Below are positions 1 to 5,040 of a stretch of DNA of 7,280 nt, one piece after another. This DNA is from Deltaproteobacteria bacterium (GTDB lineage: Bacteria > Myxococcota_A > UBA796 > GCA-2862545): assembly GCA_019307545.1 (NCBI GenBank), contig JAFDJI010000168.1, positions 1 to 7,280 on the forward strand, read 5' to 3'. A model generated the notes under the pieces. It searched no databases. It saw nothing but the letters and a program-made list of their open reading frames with translations, and was not told the DNA's origin. Positions within the stretch are counted from its first letter, which is position 1, and every line of letters begins with the position of its first letter. The position numbers and the translations under genes are program-made.

Positions 1-145
1 CGCCCGAGATCGCGTCGCTCTTGGAGAGATCCCAATCCAGGGCGAGGAGGAGGGCCCGGTCACCCTTGGTGAGGATCTTGGACCTGCCCTCCTTGATCAA
101 CCGCTTTCGCTTGTCGACCTTGACCTGCGGCAGGAGCAATGCCAT
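1..145 (-). CDS. N-terminal fragment of an unrecognised protein
   Basis: The minus strand opens with ATG at 145 and stays open for 48 codons to the left edge, where the gene is cut. The start MALLLPQVKVDKRKRLIKEG is basic (many Lys/Arg) and is followed by a Leu-rich stretch (ALLLALDWDL). There is no signal peptide and no motif I can name. Coding is supported by third-position G/C in about 43 of 48 codons and by a GGGAAGGG ribosome-site-like stretch at 155-162, 9 nt before the ATG. The frame is open further upstream, but I see no better start there. It lies 149 nt downstream of the OmpA-domain lipoprotein and could be the next gene of the same operon or a separate unit. Function unknown. Confidence 0.5.
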   Translation of the reverse strand, partial: MALLLPQVKVDKRKRLIKEGRSKILTKGDRALLLALDWDLSKSDAISG

Positions 146-294
146 GCGATGTCGCCCTTCCCTTTGCGAGCCTACCGAATCTACACCCCGGCGGGCCTGC
201 GTCTGCTTGCGCTCTGCTTTCTACCCGTTTCGGGCGACGCTTCGCCAACCCATCTCGGCGAATGCTGTGGGGAAGGGCGGGGCCAGGCGCTGGC
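146..294. other. Short intergenic region, no gene seen
   Basis: This 149-bp gap lies between the OmpA-domain lipoprotein stop and the next minus-strand start. It contains two small inverted repeats (241-262 and 281-295) but no T-rich run after either on the minus strand, so I do not see a clear intrinsic terminator. No good promoter hexamer pair is evident. The ribosome-site-like GGGAAGGG of the downstream gene lies at 155-162. Confidence 0.5.
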
Positions 295-295
295 C
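281..295 (-). other. Small perfect hairpin at the end of the lipoprotein gene
   Basis: GGCCAG, a 3-nt loop, then CTGGCC gives a perfect 6-bp GC-rich stem. It overlaps the last base of the OmpA lipoprotein stop codon (295-297). On the minus strand it is followed by a C-rich run, not T residues, so it could stabilise the mRNA 3' end or assist termination but is not a canonical intrinsic terminator. Confidence 0.3.
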
Positions 296-930
296 TACTC
301 GATAATATACGGTCGCTTGGGGGGAATGATCCTCACCATGACCCGACGGTTCTTGGCCTGCCCGGCCGTGGTGTCGTTGGTGGCGATCGGCTCCCACTCT
401 GCGCGGGACTGGACCGTGAATCGGCTCGGGTCAACGCCGAACTGGGTGCTGAGGGCATGCATGACGGTTTCCGCTCGCGAGTAGGAGAGGACCCAGTTGT
501 CGCTGTACAGCCTGCGGAGGTCGCCGGTCGGCATGCGGTCGTCGGAGTGTCCCTCCACGACTACCTGGTGCTCGGGGTGGAGGTTGAGGGCGGTGGCGAG
601 CAGATCCAGGGACATGAGCGCTTCTTCGCGGAGGTCGGTTCCCCGGGTGAAGAGGTAGTCGGACGGGAGCAGCAGGATCGTGGTGCTGCCGACGCGGCTC
701 ACCAACACGTCCGACCCGGAGAAGATCTGGTGGAGGTCCTGGTAGATGGAGTCGGGGTCGGGATCCTCTCCGCAGTGGTCGAGTTGGAACTCGAGGGAGC
801 GAACCCGCTGCTGCAGGGCGACGACCTCGCGTTCGAGCTGGCCGGCCAGGCCGGCACCATCGGGGTAGGAGTGCCGCGGCGGACATCCGGCCAGAAGGAG
901 CACGAACCCGACGAGCCACCGCCCCCTCAT
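295..930 (-). CDS. OmpA-domain lipoprotein (peptidoglycan-binding, MotB-like C-terminus)
   Basis: Predicted 211-residue lipoprotein tethering the envelope to peptidoglycan. ATG 930 overlaps the upstream exonuclease stop (ATGA), and GAGGA at 938-942 lies 7 nt before it, suggesting translational coupling. Residues 1-16 form a lipoprotein signal (Arg2, Arg4, hydrophobic core, lipobox LAGC, Cys16). Pro at +2 rather than Asp favours outer-membrane sorting. Residues about 28-52 are a likely coiled coil (LEREVVALQQRVRSLEFQL). Residues about 80-203 are an OmpA C-terminal domain: EGHSDD at 126-131, NW at 145-146 followed by SYSRAE, and NRRV at 194-197, matching the diaminopimelate-binding fold. The pattern GHSDDRMP...NWxLSxxRA is the version common in MotB, but the transmembrane and plug segments of MotB are absent, so a stator role is unlikely. 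Family assignment is firm; the cellular role is not known. Confidence 0.92.
   Translation of the reverse strand: MRGRWLVGFVLLLAGCPPRHSYPDGAGLAGQLEREVVALQQRVRSLEFQLDHCGEDPDPDSIYQDLHQIFSGSDVLVSRVGSTTILLLPSDYLFTRGTDLREEALMSLDLLATALNLHPEHQVVVEGHSDDRMPTGDLRRLYSDNWVLSYSRAETVMHALSTQFGVDPSRFTVQSRAEWEPIATNDTTAGQAKNRRVMVRIIPPKRPYIIE
927..930 (-). other. ATGA stop/start overlap coupling exonuclease and lipoprotein genes
   Basis: On the minus strand the bases ATGA serve as the lipoprotein start (ATG, 930-928) and the exonuclease stop (TGA, 929-927). Such 4-nt overlaps usually mean co-transcription and coupled translation, and here they also fix the lipoprotein start. Confidence 0.85.
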
Positions 931-1841
931 GTGACGGTCCTCGCATCGGCGAGGTTCACGCCGCCTGCCGAAGGTCGATCCGTGATGCAGGAGTCGATCA
1001 CCCAATCTTCAGGGCGGAAGGACTTGGGGGACTGCCGGGCACGACCGGAGCCGCGGACGTCGAGCCATCGCCGGATCCACCGCCGGGAGCTCTCTGGAAA
1101 TCGCCAACGCCAACCATCTTCCGCGCGCTCCCTCGCCTTCTCCATCCAGGCGAGGTGGATGGGGTGATCGGCCACCGGCTGGCCGCGGTGCGCCCCTTCG
1201 CGGAAGATCACCCGACCGCTGGCATCGGTGGTCAGGGGGCCCCTTTCGGGGGGGCGTCCGATGGCGTTGGACCAGTCCAGCATCGCCTGCAGGTCGTCCT
1301 CCACCTGGTTGCGGCGGGCGAGCTCGATGAAGCAACGTCCGCAAGCCGCCGCATCGTTGGTGGCGCGGTGCGCCCCGTCGAGCCGCACGTCCAGACGCCG
1401 GCACAGGTCCTCGAGCTTGTGGCCACGCTCATTGTGGAAGTGCTTCAGAGAGAGGTCGACGGTATCGATCTCGGCCAGCGGTTCGGGCCAGGTGAGGTCG
1501 ACCTTGAGGAGCTCCTGGGTGAGAAAGGCGAGGTCGAAGGGGTAGTTGTGGGCGATGGTGACTGCACCGGCAAGCAGGTCGCGCACCTGGGTGGCGATGG
1601 CCAGGAACTCCGGCTGGTTCGCCACGTCGGCATCGGTGATGCCGGTGATGCGCGTCACCTTCTTCGGGATGGGAATGCGGGGATTGAGGAGCCACGAGTG
1701 CGGCTCTTCCCGGGCGATCGCCCCGTCGGAGTCCAGGTGGAACACCACGGCTGCGACCTCGATGATCCGATCGCCGTTGAAGGGCTCCAGCCCCGTCGTT
1801 TCGGTGTCGAAAGCCACGATTGGCAGGTGTTTCCATTTCAC
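927..1841 (-). CDS. DnaQ/ExoX-like DEDDh 3'-5' exonuclease
   Basis: Predicted 304-residue 3'-5' exonuclease of the DnaQ (DEDDh) superfamily, acting on DNA 3' ends with two metal ions. All motifs are present: Exo I FDTETTG with Asp12 and Glu14, Exo II HNYPFD with Asp103, and Exo III GAHRATND with His158 and Asp163. The exonuclease domain spans about 8-178. Residues about 209-233 (VIFREGAHRGQP... then HLAWM) look like a diverged copy of the C-terminal 'FGKHKG ... YLxWM' motif seen in ExoX-type proteins, and the tail is Arg/Trp-rich. There are no polymerase, BRCT or GIY-YIG domains, so this is a stand-alone nuclease, more likely in repair than the replicative epsilon subunit, though that is inference. 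GTG 1841 is chosen as start because AAAGGAG at 1852-1858 lies 10 nt upstream; an in-frame TTG at 1850 sits only 1 nt from it and would add three residues. Confidence 0.93.
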   Translation of the reverse strand: MKWKHLPIVAFDTETTGLEPFNGDRIIEVAAVVFHLDSDGAIAREEPHSWLLNPRIPIPKKVTRITGITDADVANQPEFLAIATQVRDLLAGAVTIAHNYPFDLAFLTQELLKVDLTWPEPLAEIDTVDLSLKHFHNERGHKLEDLCRRLDVRLDGAHRATNDAAACGRCFIELARRNQVEDDLQAMLDWSNAIGRPPERGPLTTDASGRVIFREGAHRGQPVADHPIHLAWMEKARERAEDGWRWRFPESSRRWIRRWLDVRGSGRARQSPKSFRPEDWVIDSCITDRPSAGGVNLADARTVT

Positions 1842-1851
1842 GAGATCCAAA

Positions 1852-1858
1852 CTCCTTT
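1852..1858 (-). promoter_or_regulatory. Ribosome binding site of the exonuclease gene
   Basis: AAAGGAG on the minus strand. Its spacing (10 nt to GTG 1841, 1 nt to TTG 1850) decides in favour of the GTG start. Confidence 0.6.
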
Positions 1859-1930
1859 GGCAATCCGCGGCGCGCGGCTCGGGACGAATCTAACCTCTGG
1901 CCAGCCAGAAACTGTCCGCCGGCGCGATCG

Positions 1931-2491
1931 TCAGCTCTTTGACTCCATCAACGGCCGGAAGGCTCGGCGAGCGGCCTCCTGGGCTGCGTCGCGGTGGGTG
2001 AGCCACTGGGTATGCGCCTCGGGACCGACCTCGTTGGAGATCCCCAGCACTGCCACGAAGGGAACCCCTGCAAAGTGACAGGCGATCGCCACCCCGAAGG
2101 CCTCCAAGTGCTCGACCGTGTAGCCATCGGCGATCCGCTCCGCCAGCGTGAGGTCGGTGGTGATGGCCCCCGTGGTGAGGACGTTGTGTTTGGGGATGTC
2201 CAGGCGACGCAGCAACCCTTCGTCACAGCGCACCGGGGCGGGAGCCCGGGGAACGTAGCCCAGGCCCATGGCGGCAACCCCGTAGGAGAGGCCAACCTTG
2301 GTGGAGGCAATGGCACTGCCGATGGGAGGACCGCCGTCGTAGGCGCCGGCCGTGCCCAACAGGACCACGAAATCCGGCCTGTCCTTGGCGAGGATTGCGG
2401 CGGTATGCGCGGCTGCAACCACGGGGCCCACGCCCACGACTTCGCCGTCGAGTTCACCGAGCTCCTCGCGGGCTGCGGCAAGTAGGAGCAT
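1931..2491 (-). CDS. Nucleoside phosphorylase-fold hydrolase, futalosine hydrolase-like
   Basis: A 186-residue member of the PNP/UDP phosphorylase family (MTA/SAH nucleosidase, futalosine hydrolase MqnB), which cleaves purines from nucleosides. Visible landmarks: N-terminal strand MLLLAAAREE with the VGVGPVVAAA glycine loop after it, LLGTAGAYDGG (44-54), TTGAITTD (106-113), the ribose-binding region VEHLEAFGVAIAC (126-138, Glu130 aligning with the second Glu of the EME motif), and ISNEVGP (151-157). At the last site MTA/SAH nucleosidases carry a catalytic Asp; Asn here is, from my knowledge of the family, more like futalosine hydrolases of the alternative menaquinone pathway. The protein is shorter than the usual 200-230 residues, the missing part lying between the first strand and the glycine loop. 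ATG 2491 follows GGAGGAGG (2493-2500). An in-frame TTG at 2536 lacks a ribosome site. The family is secure, the substrate is not. Confidence 0.85.
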   Translation of the reverse strand: MLLLAAAREELGELDGEVVGVGPVVAAAHTAAILAKDRPDFVVLLGTAGAYDGGPPIGSAIASTKVGLSYGVAAMGLGYVPRAPAPVRCDEGLLRRLDIPKHNVLTTGAITTDLTLAERIADGYTVEHLEAFGVAIACHFAGVPFVAVLGISNEVGPEAHTQWLTHRDAAQEAARRAFRPLMESKS

Positions 2492-2506
2492 GCCTCCTCC
2501 ACGCCT

Positions 2507-2536
2507 CGAATACCGCTTTGGTCCGGTGCTGGTCAA
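2507..2536 (-). promoter_or_regulatory. Possible weak promoter before the nucleosidase gene
   Basis: In the 57-nt gap after the four-cysteine lipoprotein gene, the minus strand has TTGACC (2536-2531; five of six bases match the -35 consensus) and, 18 nt on, TATTCG (2512-2507; three of six match the -10 consensus). It would start RNA close to the ATG at 2491. The poor -10 box makes this only a candidate for an internal operon promoter. Confidence 0.2.
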
Positions 2537-2548
2537 GGGCAGGGGTGT

Positions 2549-3148
2549 TCAGTCACATCCCATCGGGGTCTTCATGTCGAGGGTCCAGCTACTCTGCGCG
2601 GTGTCCTGGGGCCAGGTGCGGATCTCGATTCGCTCGGTACAATCGGCGCCGATGTGGTCCGCGACGTCGAGGGAAACCACCGTCGTCAGCAAGGCGCGAC
2701 AGCGATCTCCGCCATCGTCGTGGTGCAGGTGCAGAACCTGGGTGGTGGGGGTCTCCTCGGAACGAGGATCGGCGCGCAGGGTGAAGTGGTGCTCCTCGCA
2801 GCCACCGCCGTGGCGCGCGGACAACGAAAGCGTCGTTCGCGAGAGCGTTGGACCGGCCGTCACCACGTAGTGGACCCCGTACAGCGCCGCGCCGGCAGCC
2901 GAAACACGTGGCGCGGACGCGGCGACCTCGGGGGTCGCATCGGCTGCCGTCGTGGGACCGGCTTCTACGGTAGGTGCCGCGGCGGCCTCGGGGGCCGCAT
3001 CGGCGGGTGCGGCGGCCTCGGGGGCCGCATCGGCGGGTGCGGCGGGAGCCGCATCGGCTGCCGTCGGGGGGGGGACGGCCTCGTCCGTGTTCTGTGGCGG
3101 GGTCTTGGGCTGCCCAGGGCATCCCAATGCGAGCAACAACAGCAGCAC
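2549..3148 (-). CDS. Ala/Pro-rich lipoprotein with a four-cysteine C-terminal domain
   Basis: Predicted 199-residue lipoprotein of unknown function. The GTG at 3148 follows the bcp stop by 8 nt, with the ribosome site TAGGAGGA overlapping that stop; the frame upstream has no nearby alternative start. The signal is very short, MLLLLLALGC, with Cys10 as the presumed lipidated residue, and has no basic residue before the hydrophobic run. Residues about 20-88 are a low-complexity Ala/Pro/Asp/Glu/Thr linker that includes the decapeptide repeat APADAAPEAA, encoded by a perfect 30-bp tandem repeat. Residues about 89-199 look like a folded beta-rich domain (GVHYVVTAGPTLSRTTLSLS ...) with four cysteines, 117, 150, 170 and 198, which could form two disulfides in the periplasm, and a His-rich VLHLHHDD at 138-145. 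I do not recognise the domain. The linker probably lets it reach away from the membrane. Confidence 0.8.
   Translation of the reverse strand: MLLLLLALGCPGQPKTPPQNTDEAVPPPTAADAAPAAPADAAPEAAAPADAAPEAAAAPTVEAGPTTAADATPEVAASAPRVSAAGAALYGVHYVVTAGPTLSRTTLSLSARHGGGCEEHHFTLRADPRSEETPTTQVLHLHHDDGGDRCRALLTTVVSLDVADHIGADCTERIEIRTWPQDTAQSSWTLDMKTPMGCD
2981..3040. repeat. Perfect 30-bp tandem repeat (two copies) in the lipoprotein linker
   Basis: Positions 2981-3010 and 3011-3040 are identical 30-bp units beginning GGCGGCCTCGGGGGCCGCAT. Because 30 is a multiple of 3 the repeat stays in frame and encodes two copies of a ten-residue Ala/Pro/Asp/Glu unit. Degenerate copies flank it: 2921-2944 differs at two positions, and 3041-3057 is a shortened version. 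The array could gain or lose units by slippage without breaking the gene. Confidence 0.9.
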
Positions 3149-3151
3149 GAT

Positions 3152-3159
3152 TCCTCCTA
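3152..3159 (-). promoter_or_regulatory. Ribosome binding site overlapping the bcp stop codon
   Basis: TAGGAGGA on the minus strand combines the bcp stop (TAG, 3159-3157) with a strong Shine-Dalgarno core (AGGAGG), 4 nt before GTG 3148. It is the main support for the lipoprotein start and implies translational coupling with bcp. Confidence 0.65.
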
Positions 3160-3624
3160 GCCCAGGAGCTCGTCGATCTTGTCGAGCACTTGGGTCACGT
3201 GACCTTTCACGCGCACGTTGGGCCAGACATGGAGCAACTTTCCATCGGCATCGAACAGGAACGTCGACCGCCGGATGCCCATGTAGGTTCGCCCATAGTT
3301 CTTCTTCTCCCCCCACACACCCCAGGGCTCGAGCACGGTCCGCTCCGGGTCGGAGAGCAGAGGCATGGTCAGCTCGTACCTGGAATGGAAGTTCGCCTGG
3401 GACTTGACCGAGTCGGCGGAAAGACCGACCACCTGCACGCCACGCTCCTCGAAGGCCTGGCGGTCGTCGCGGAAGGCGCACGCTTCCTTGGTGCATCCGG
3501 GGGTGTTCGCCTTCGGATAGAAGAACACCGCCACCGGCTGCCCCTGGAAATCGGACCACCGCACCTCGCGGCCGTCCTGATCGCGCAGGGTGAACTCAGG
3601 TGCGGTCGCGCCCGGTTCGAGCAT
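3157..3624 (-). CDS. bcp: Thioredoxin-dependent peroxiredoxin, PrxQ/Bcp type
   Basis: A 155-residue thiol peroxidase that reduces hydrogen peroxide and organic hydroperoxides, recycled by thioredoxin, in the cytoplasm. The AhpC-TSA/Prx fold covers the whole chain: PGATAPEFTLRDQDG at the N-terminus, then FFYPKANTPGCTKEAC with peroxidatic Cys44 and resolving Cys49 (the Cys-x4-Cys spacing typical of the PrxQ/Bcp subfamily), and RRSTFLFDADG (118-128) with the conserved Arg of the active site. Length matches the family. It starts 15 nt after the dihydroorotase stop, that gap being almost entirely an AGAGGGAGGAGGA ribosome site. ATG 3624 is preferred over the adjacent GTG 3627 because spacing to GGGAGG is then 7 nt; the choice changes one residue. 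It is tightly spaced with pyrC and the lipoprotein gene, so it is probably co-transcribed with them. No signal peptide is seen. Confidence 0.95.
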   Translation of the reverse strand: MLEPGATAPEFTLRDQDGREVRWSDFQGQPVAVFFYPKANTPGCTKEACAFRDDRQAFEERGVQVVGLSADSVKSQANFHSRYELTMPLLSDPERTVLEPWGVWGEKKNYGRTYMGIRRSTFLFDADGKLLHVWPNVRVKGHVTQVLDKIDELLG

Positions 3625-3639
3625 CACTCCTCCTCCCTC

Positions 3640-4971
3640 TCAGCGCACGGAGAACTGGCTACCGCCGAAGGTGAGCTCCCGACCGTAGACCCCTTCGATG
3701 ACCTGGCCGTCCCGGTACACAGGGTTGCCCAACACCGCGGTGAGCACGGGCCAACCCGTGAGCATCCATTCGGCGTAGGGACTCCACCCCACCCGGGTCC
3801 ATACCTTCCCGTTCTCGATGGTACGGGTCTTCCCCATGTCGACCAGGACGACGTCGCCGTCGTACCCCACCTCGAGGCGCCCCTTGCGGGGGATGCGGTG
3901 ACAATCTGCGGGACCCTGGCACAGCCACCGCACCGCGTCCGACAGGGTGCAGTTGCCCTTGCTCACCTGGTCGAGCATCAGGGGCAGCACCCACTCCACA
4001 CCTGGCATCCCCGAGGGCGCCTCCTGGTACCCCCGGCTCTTTTCCTCCGTGGTGTGGGGGGCGTGGTCGGTCGCGATGCAGTTCAAGGTGCCGTCCACCA
4101 GTCCCTTCCACAAGGCCTTGGCGTGCCGTTGGGTTCGGATGGGCGGGTTGCACTTGGCCCGGTTTCCGAGCCGCTCGTAGGCGTCCGGGGCCCACATGAA
4201 CAGGTGCTGGGGACAGACCTCGGCGGTGATTCGTTCCCGGGGGGTCGCTCTCAGGAGATCCACCTCCTCCTCGGAGGTCACATGGAGGACGTGGAGCCGG
4301 CGCCCGTGCTTGTGCGATAGCTCGACTGCCAGCTTCGTCGCGTGCAGCGCGGTCTCGACGTCCCGGACCTTCGCATGGTCGGCCGGAGCCTCGCTGTCCT
4401 GGTAGAGGATCTTCCGCTCCAGGAGACGCTCCTCGTCCTCCGCATGCACGGCGATCAGCTTGTTGGCATCCGCGAAAATCGCCTCCAGCGCGTCGGGCTC
4501 TGACACCAACAGGTCCCCGGTGGACGCACCCATGAAGATCTTGATGCCACAGGTGCGCTCCGCCCGATTCAGCTCCTCCAGGTTGTCGCGAGTGGCTCCG
4601 ATGAAGAAGCCGTAGTGCACGCAGCAGCGCTGTGCGGCGCGTTCCAGCTTGTCGTGGAGCTCGTCCACCGTCGTGGTGGGCGGATCGGTGTTCGGCATGT
4701 CCAGGAAAGCGGTGACACCGCCTGCCGCGGCGGCACGAGAGCCGGAGACCAGGTCCTCCTTCTGCGGGTGACCGGGTTCGCGGAAGTGAACCTGCGGGTC
4801 GATGACCCCCGGGAGCACCGCGAGCCCCGTGGCTTCGATCTCCTCACCCACGGTGTAGGGAACGCGCGGAGCGATGGTGGTGATGATCCCGTCTTCGATG
4901 ATCATATCGCCCGATACGACCCGATCGGGAAGTACCATGCGGCCGTTCCGGATGGTGAGACTCCCGGTCAT
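3640..4971 (-). CDS. pyrC: Dihydroorotase (class I, cyclic amidohydrolase family)
   Basis: A 443-residue zinc amidohydrolase interconverting N-carbamoyl-L-aspartate and dihydroorotate, the third step of pyrimidine synthesis. Metal and substrate motifs in order: GVIDPQVHFREPG (55-67) with His62 and Arg64, DMPNTDP (91-97), KIFMGAS with the presumed carboxylated Lys144, VHAEDE with His176, LHVLHVTS with His230, KCNPPIR (273-279), and ATDHAPHT (300-307) with Asp302. The C-terminal RKGRLEVGYDGDVVLVD region is the small beta-sandwich of urease-type amidohydrolases. The usual HxH has Gln60 in place of the first His; I recall DxQVHFREPG in one clade of dihydroorotases (for example in Bacteroidetes), with the same APSGxPG stretch, so it is probably functional. 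Dihydropyrimidinase or allantoinase is less likely. ATG 4971 follows GGGAGGG (4975-4981); the in-frame GTG at 4983 lies upstream of that site. First gene of the minus-strand cluster. Confidence 0.93.
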   Translation of the reverse strand: MTGSLTIRNGRMVLPDRVVSGDMIIEDGIITTIAPRVPYTVGEEIEATGLAVLPGVIDPQVHFREPGHPQKEDLVSGSRAAAAGGVTAFLDMPNTDPPTTTVDELHDKLERAAQRCCVHYGFFIGATRDNLEELNRAERTCGIKIFMGASTGDLLVSEPDALEAIFADANKLIAVHAEDEERLLERKILYQDSEAPADHAKVRDVETALHATKLAVELSHKHGRRLHVLHVTSEEEVDLLRATPRERITAEVCPQHLFMWAPDAYERLGNRAKCNPPIRTQRHAKALWKGLVDGTLNCIATDHAPHTTEEKSRGYQEAPSGMPGVEWVLPLMLDQVSKGNCTLSDAVRWLCQGPADCHRIPRKGRLEVGYDGDVVLVDMGKTRTIENGKVWTRVGWSPYAEWMLTGWPVLTAVLGNPVYRDGQVIEGVYGRELTFGGSQFSVR

Positions 4972-5040
4972 CCACCCTCCCACAGGGCTCCTGTTCTACC
5001 ATGCGGGTGTCGGGGATATGGCACGCTCGGGTGCGTTGCC
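4972..5040. promoter_or_regulatory. Divergent pyrC/recQ intergenic region
   Basis: These 69 bp separate the outward-reading starts of pyrC (minus) and recQ (plus), so both promoters should lie here or inside the opposite gene. On the minus strand TAGAAC (about 4997-4992) matches four of six -10 bases but has no good -35 partner. On the plus strand GATATG around 5014-5019 is a weak -10 candidate. I see no operator-like palindrome, attenuator or riboswitch fold. The pyrC ribosome site GGGAGGG is at 4975-4981, and recQ has no clear one. Confidence 0.45.

Noticed and set aside
241..262. Inverted repeat TTCGCC/GGCGAA as a terminator
   Set aside because: It has a 6-bp stem with a 10-nt loop and no T-run on either side, so it is too weak to call.
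295..930. MotB flagellar stator protein
   Set aside because: The OmpA domain resembles MotB, but there is a lipobox instead of the transmembrane and plug segment, and no motA neighbour.
931..1005. 25-residue N-terminal extension of the OmpA lipoprotein
   Set aside because: It would place non-hydrophobic sequence before the signal peptide. The ATG at 930 has a ribosome site at 938-942 and the lipobox follows at the right distance.
139..1167. Long plus-strand open frame of 342 codons
   Set aside because: It lies antisense to the OmpA lipoprotein and the exonuclease, both of which have clear motifs. Its translation shows no domain, and high-GC DNA commonly leaves such frames open.
927..1841. 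Replicative DNA polymerase III epsilon subunit (dnaQ)
   Set aside because: The catalytic motifs fit the superfamily, but the C-terminal half resembles ExoX-type proteins and no polymerase-binding segment is recognisable.
1155..2078. Plus-strand open frame of 307 codons
   Set aside because: Antisense to the DEDDh exonuclease and the nucleosidase. No recognisable motif; explained by third-position GC bias of the true genes.
2981..3040. CRISPR-like repeat array
   Set aside because: The units are directly adjacent with no spacers and are in frame within a coding linker; it is a protein-coding tandem repeat.
3149..3559. N-terminal extension of the four-cysteine lipoprotein through the bcp region
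   Set aside because: The extension is just another frame of the bcp gene and would bury the signal peptide inside the protein.
2974..4320. Plus-strand open frame of 448 codons
   Set aside because: Antisense to the lipoprotein, bcp and pyrC. The Arg/Pro/His-rich translation looks like shadow coding.
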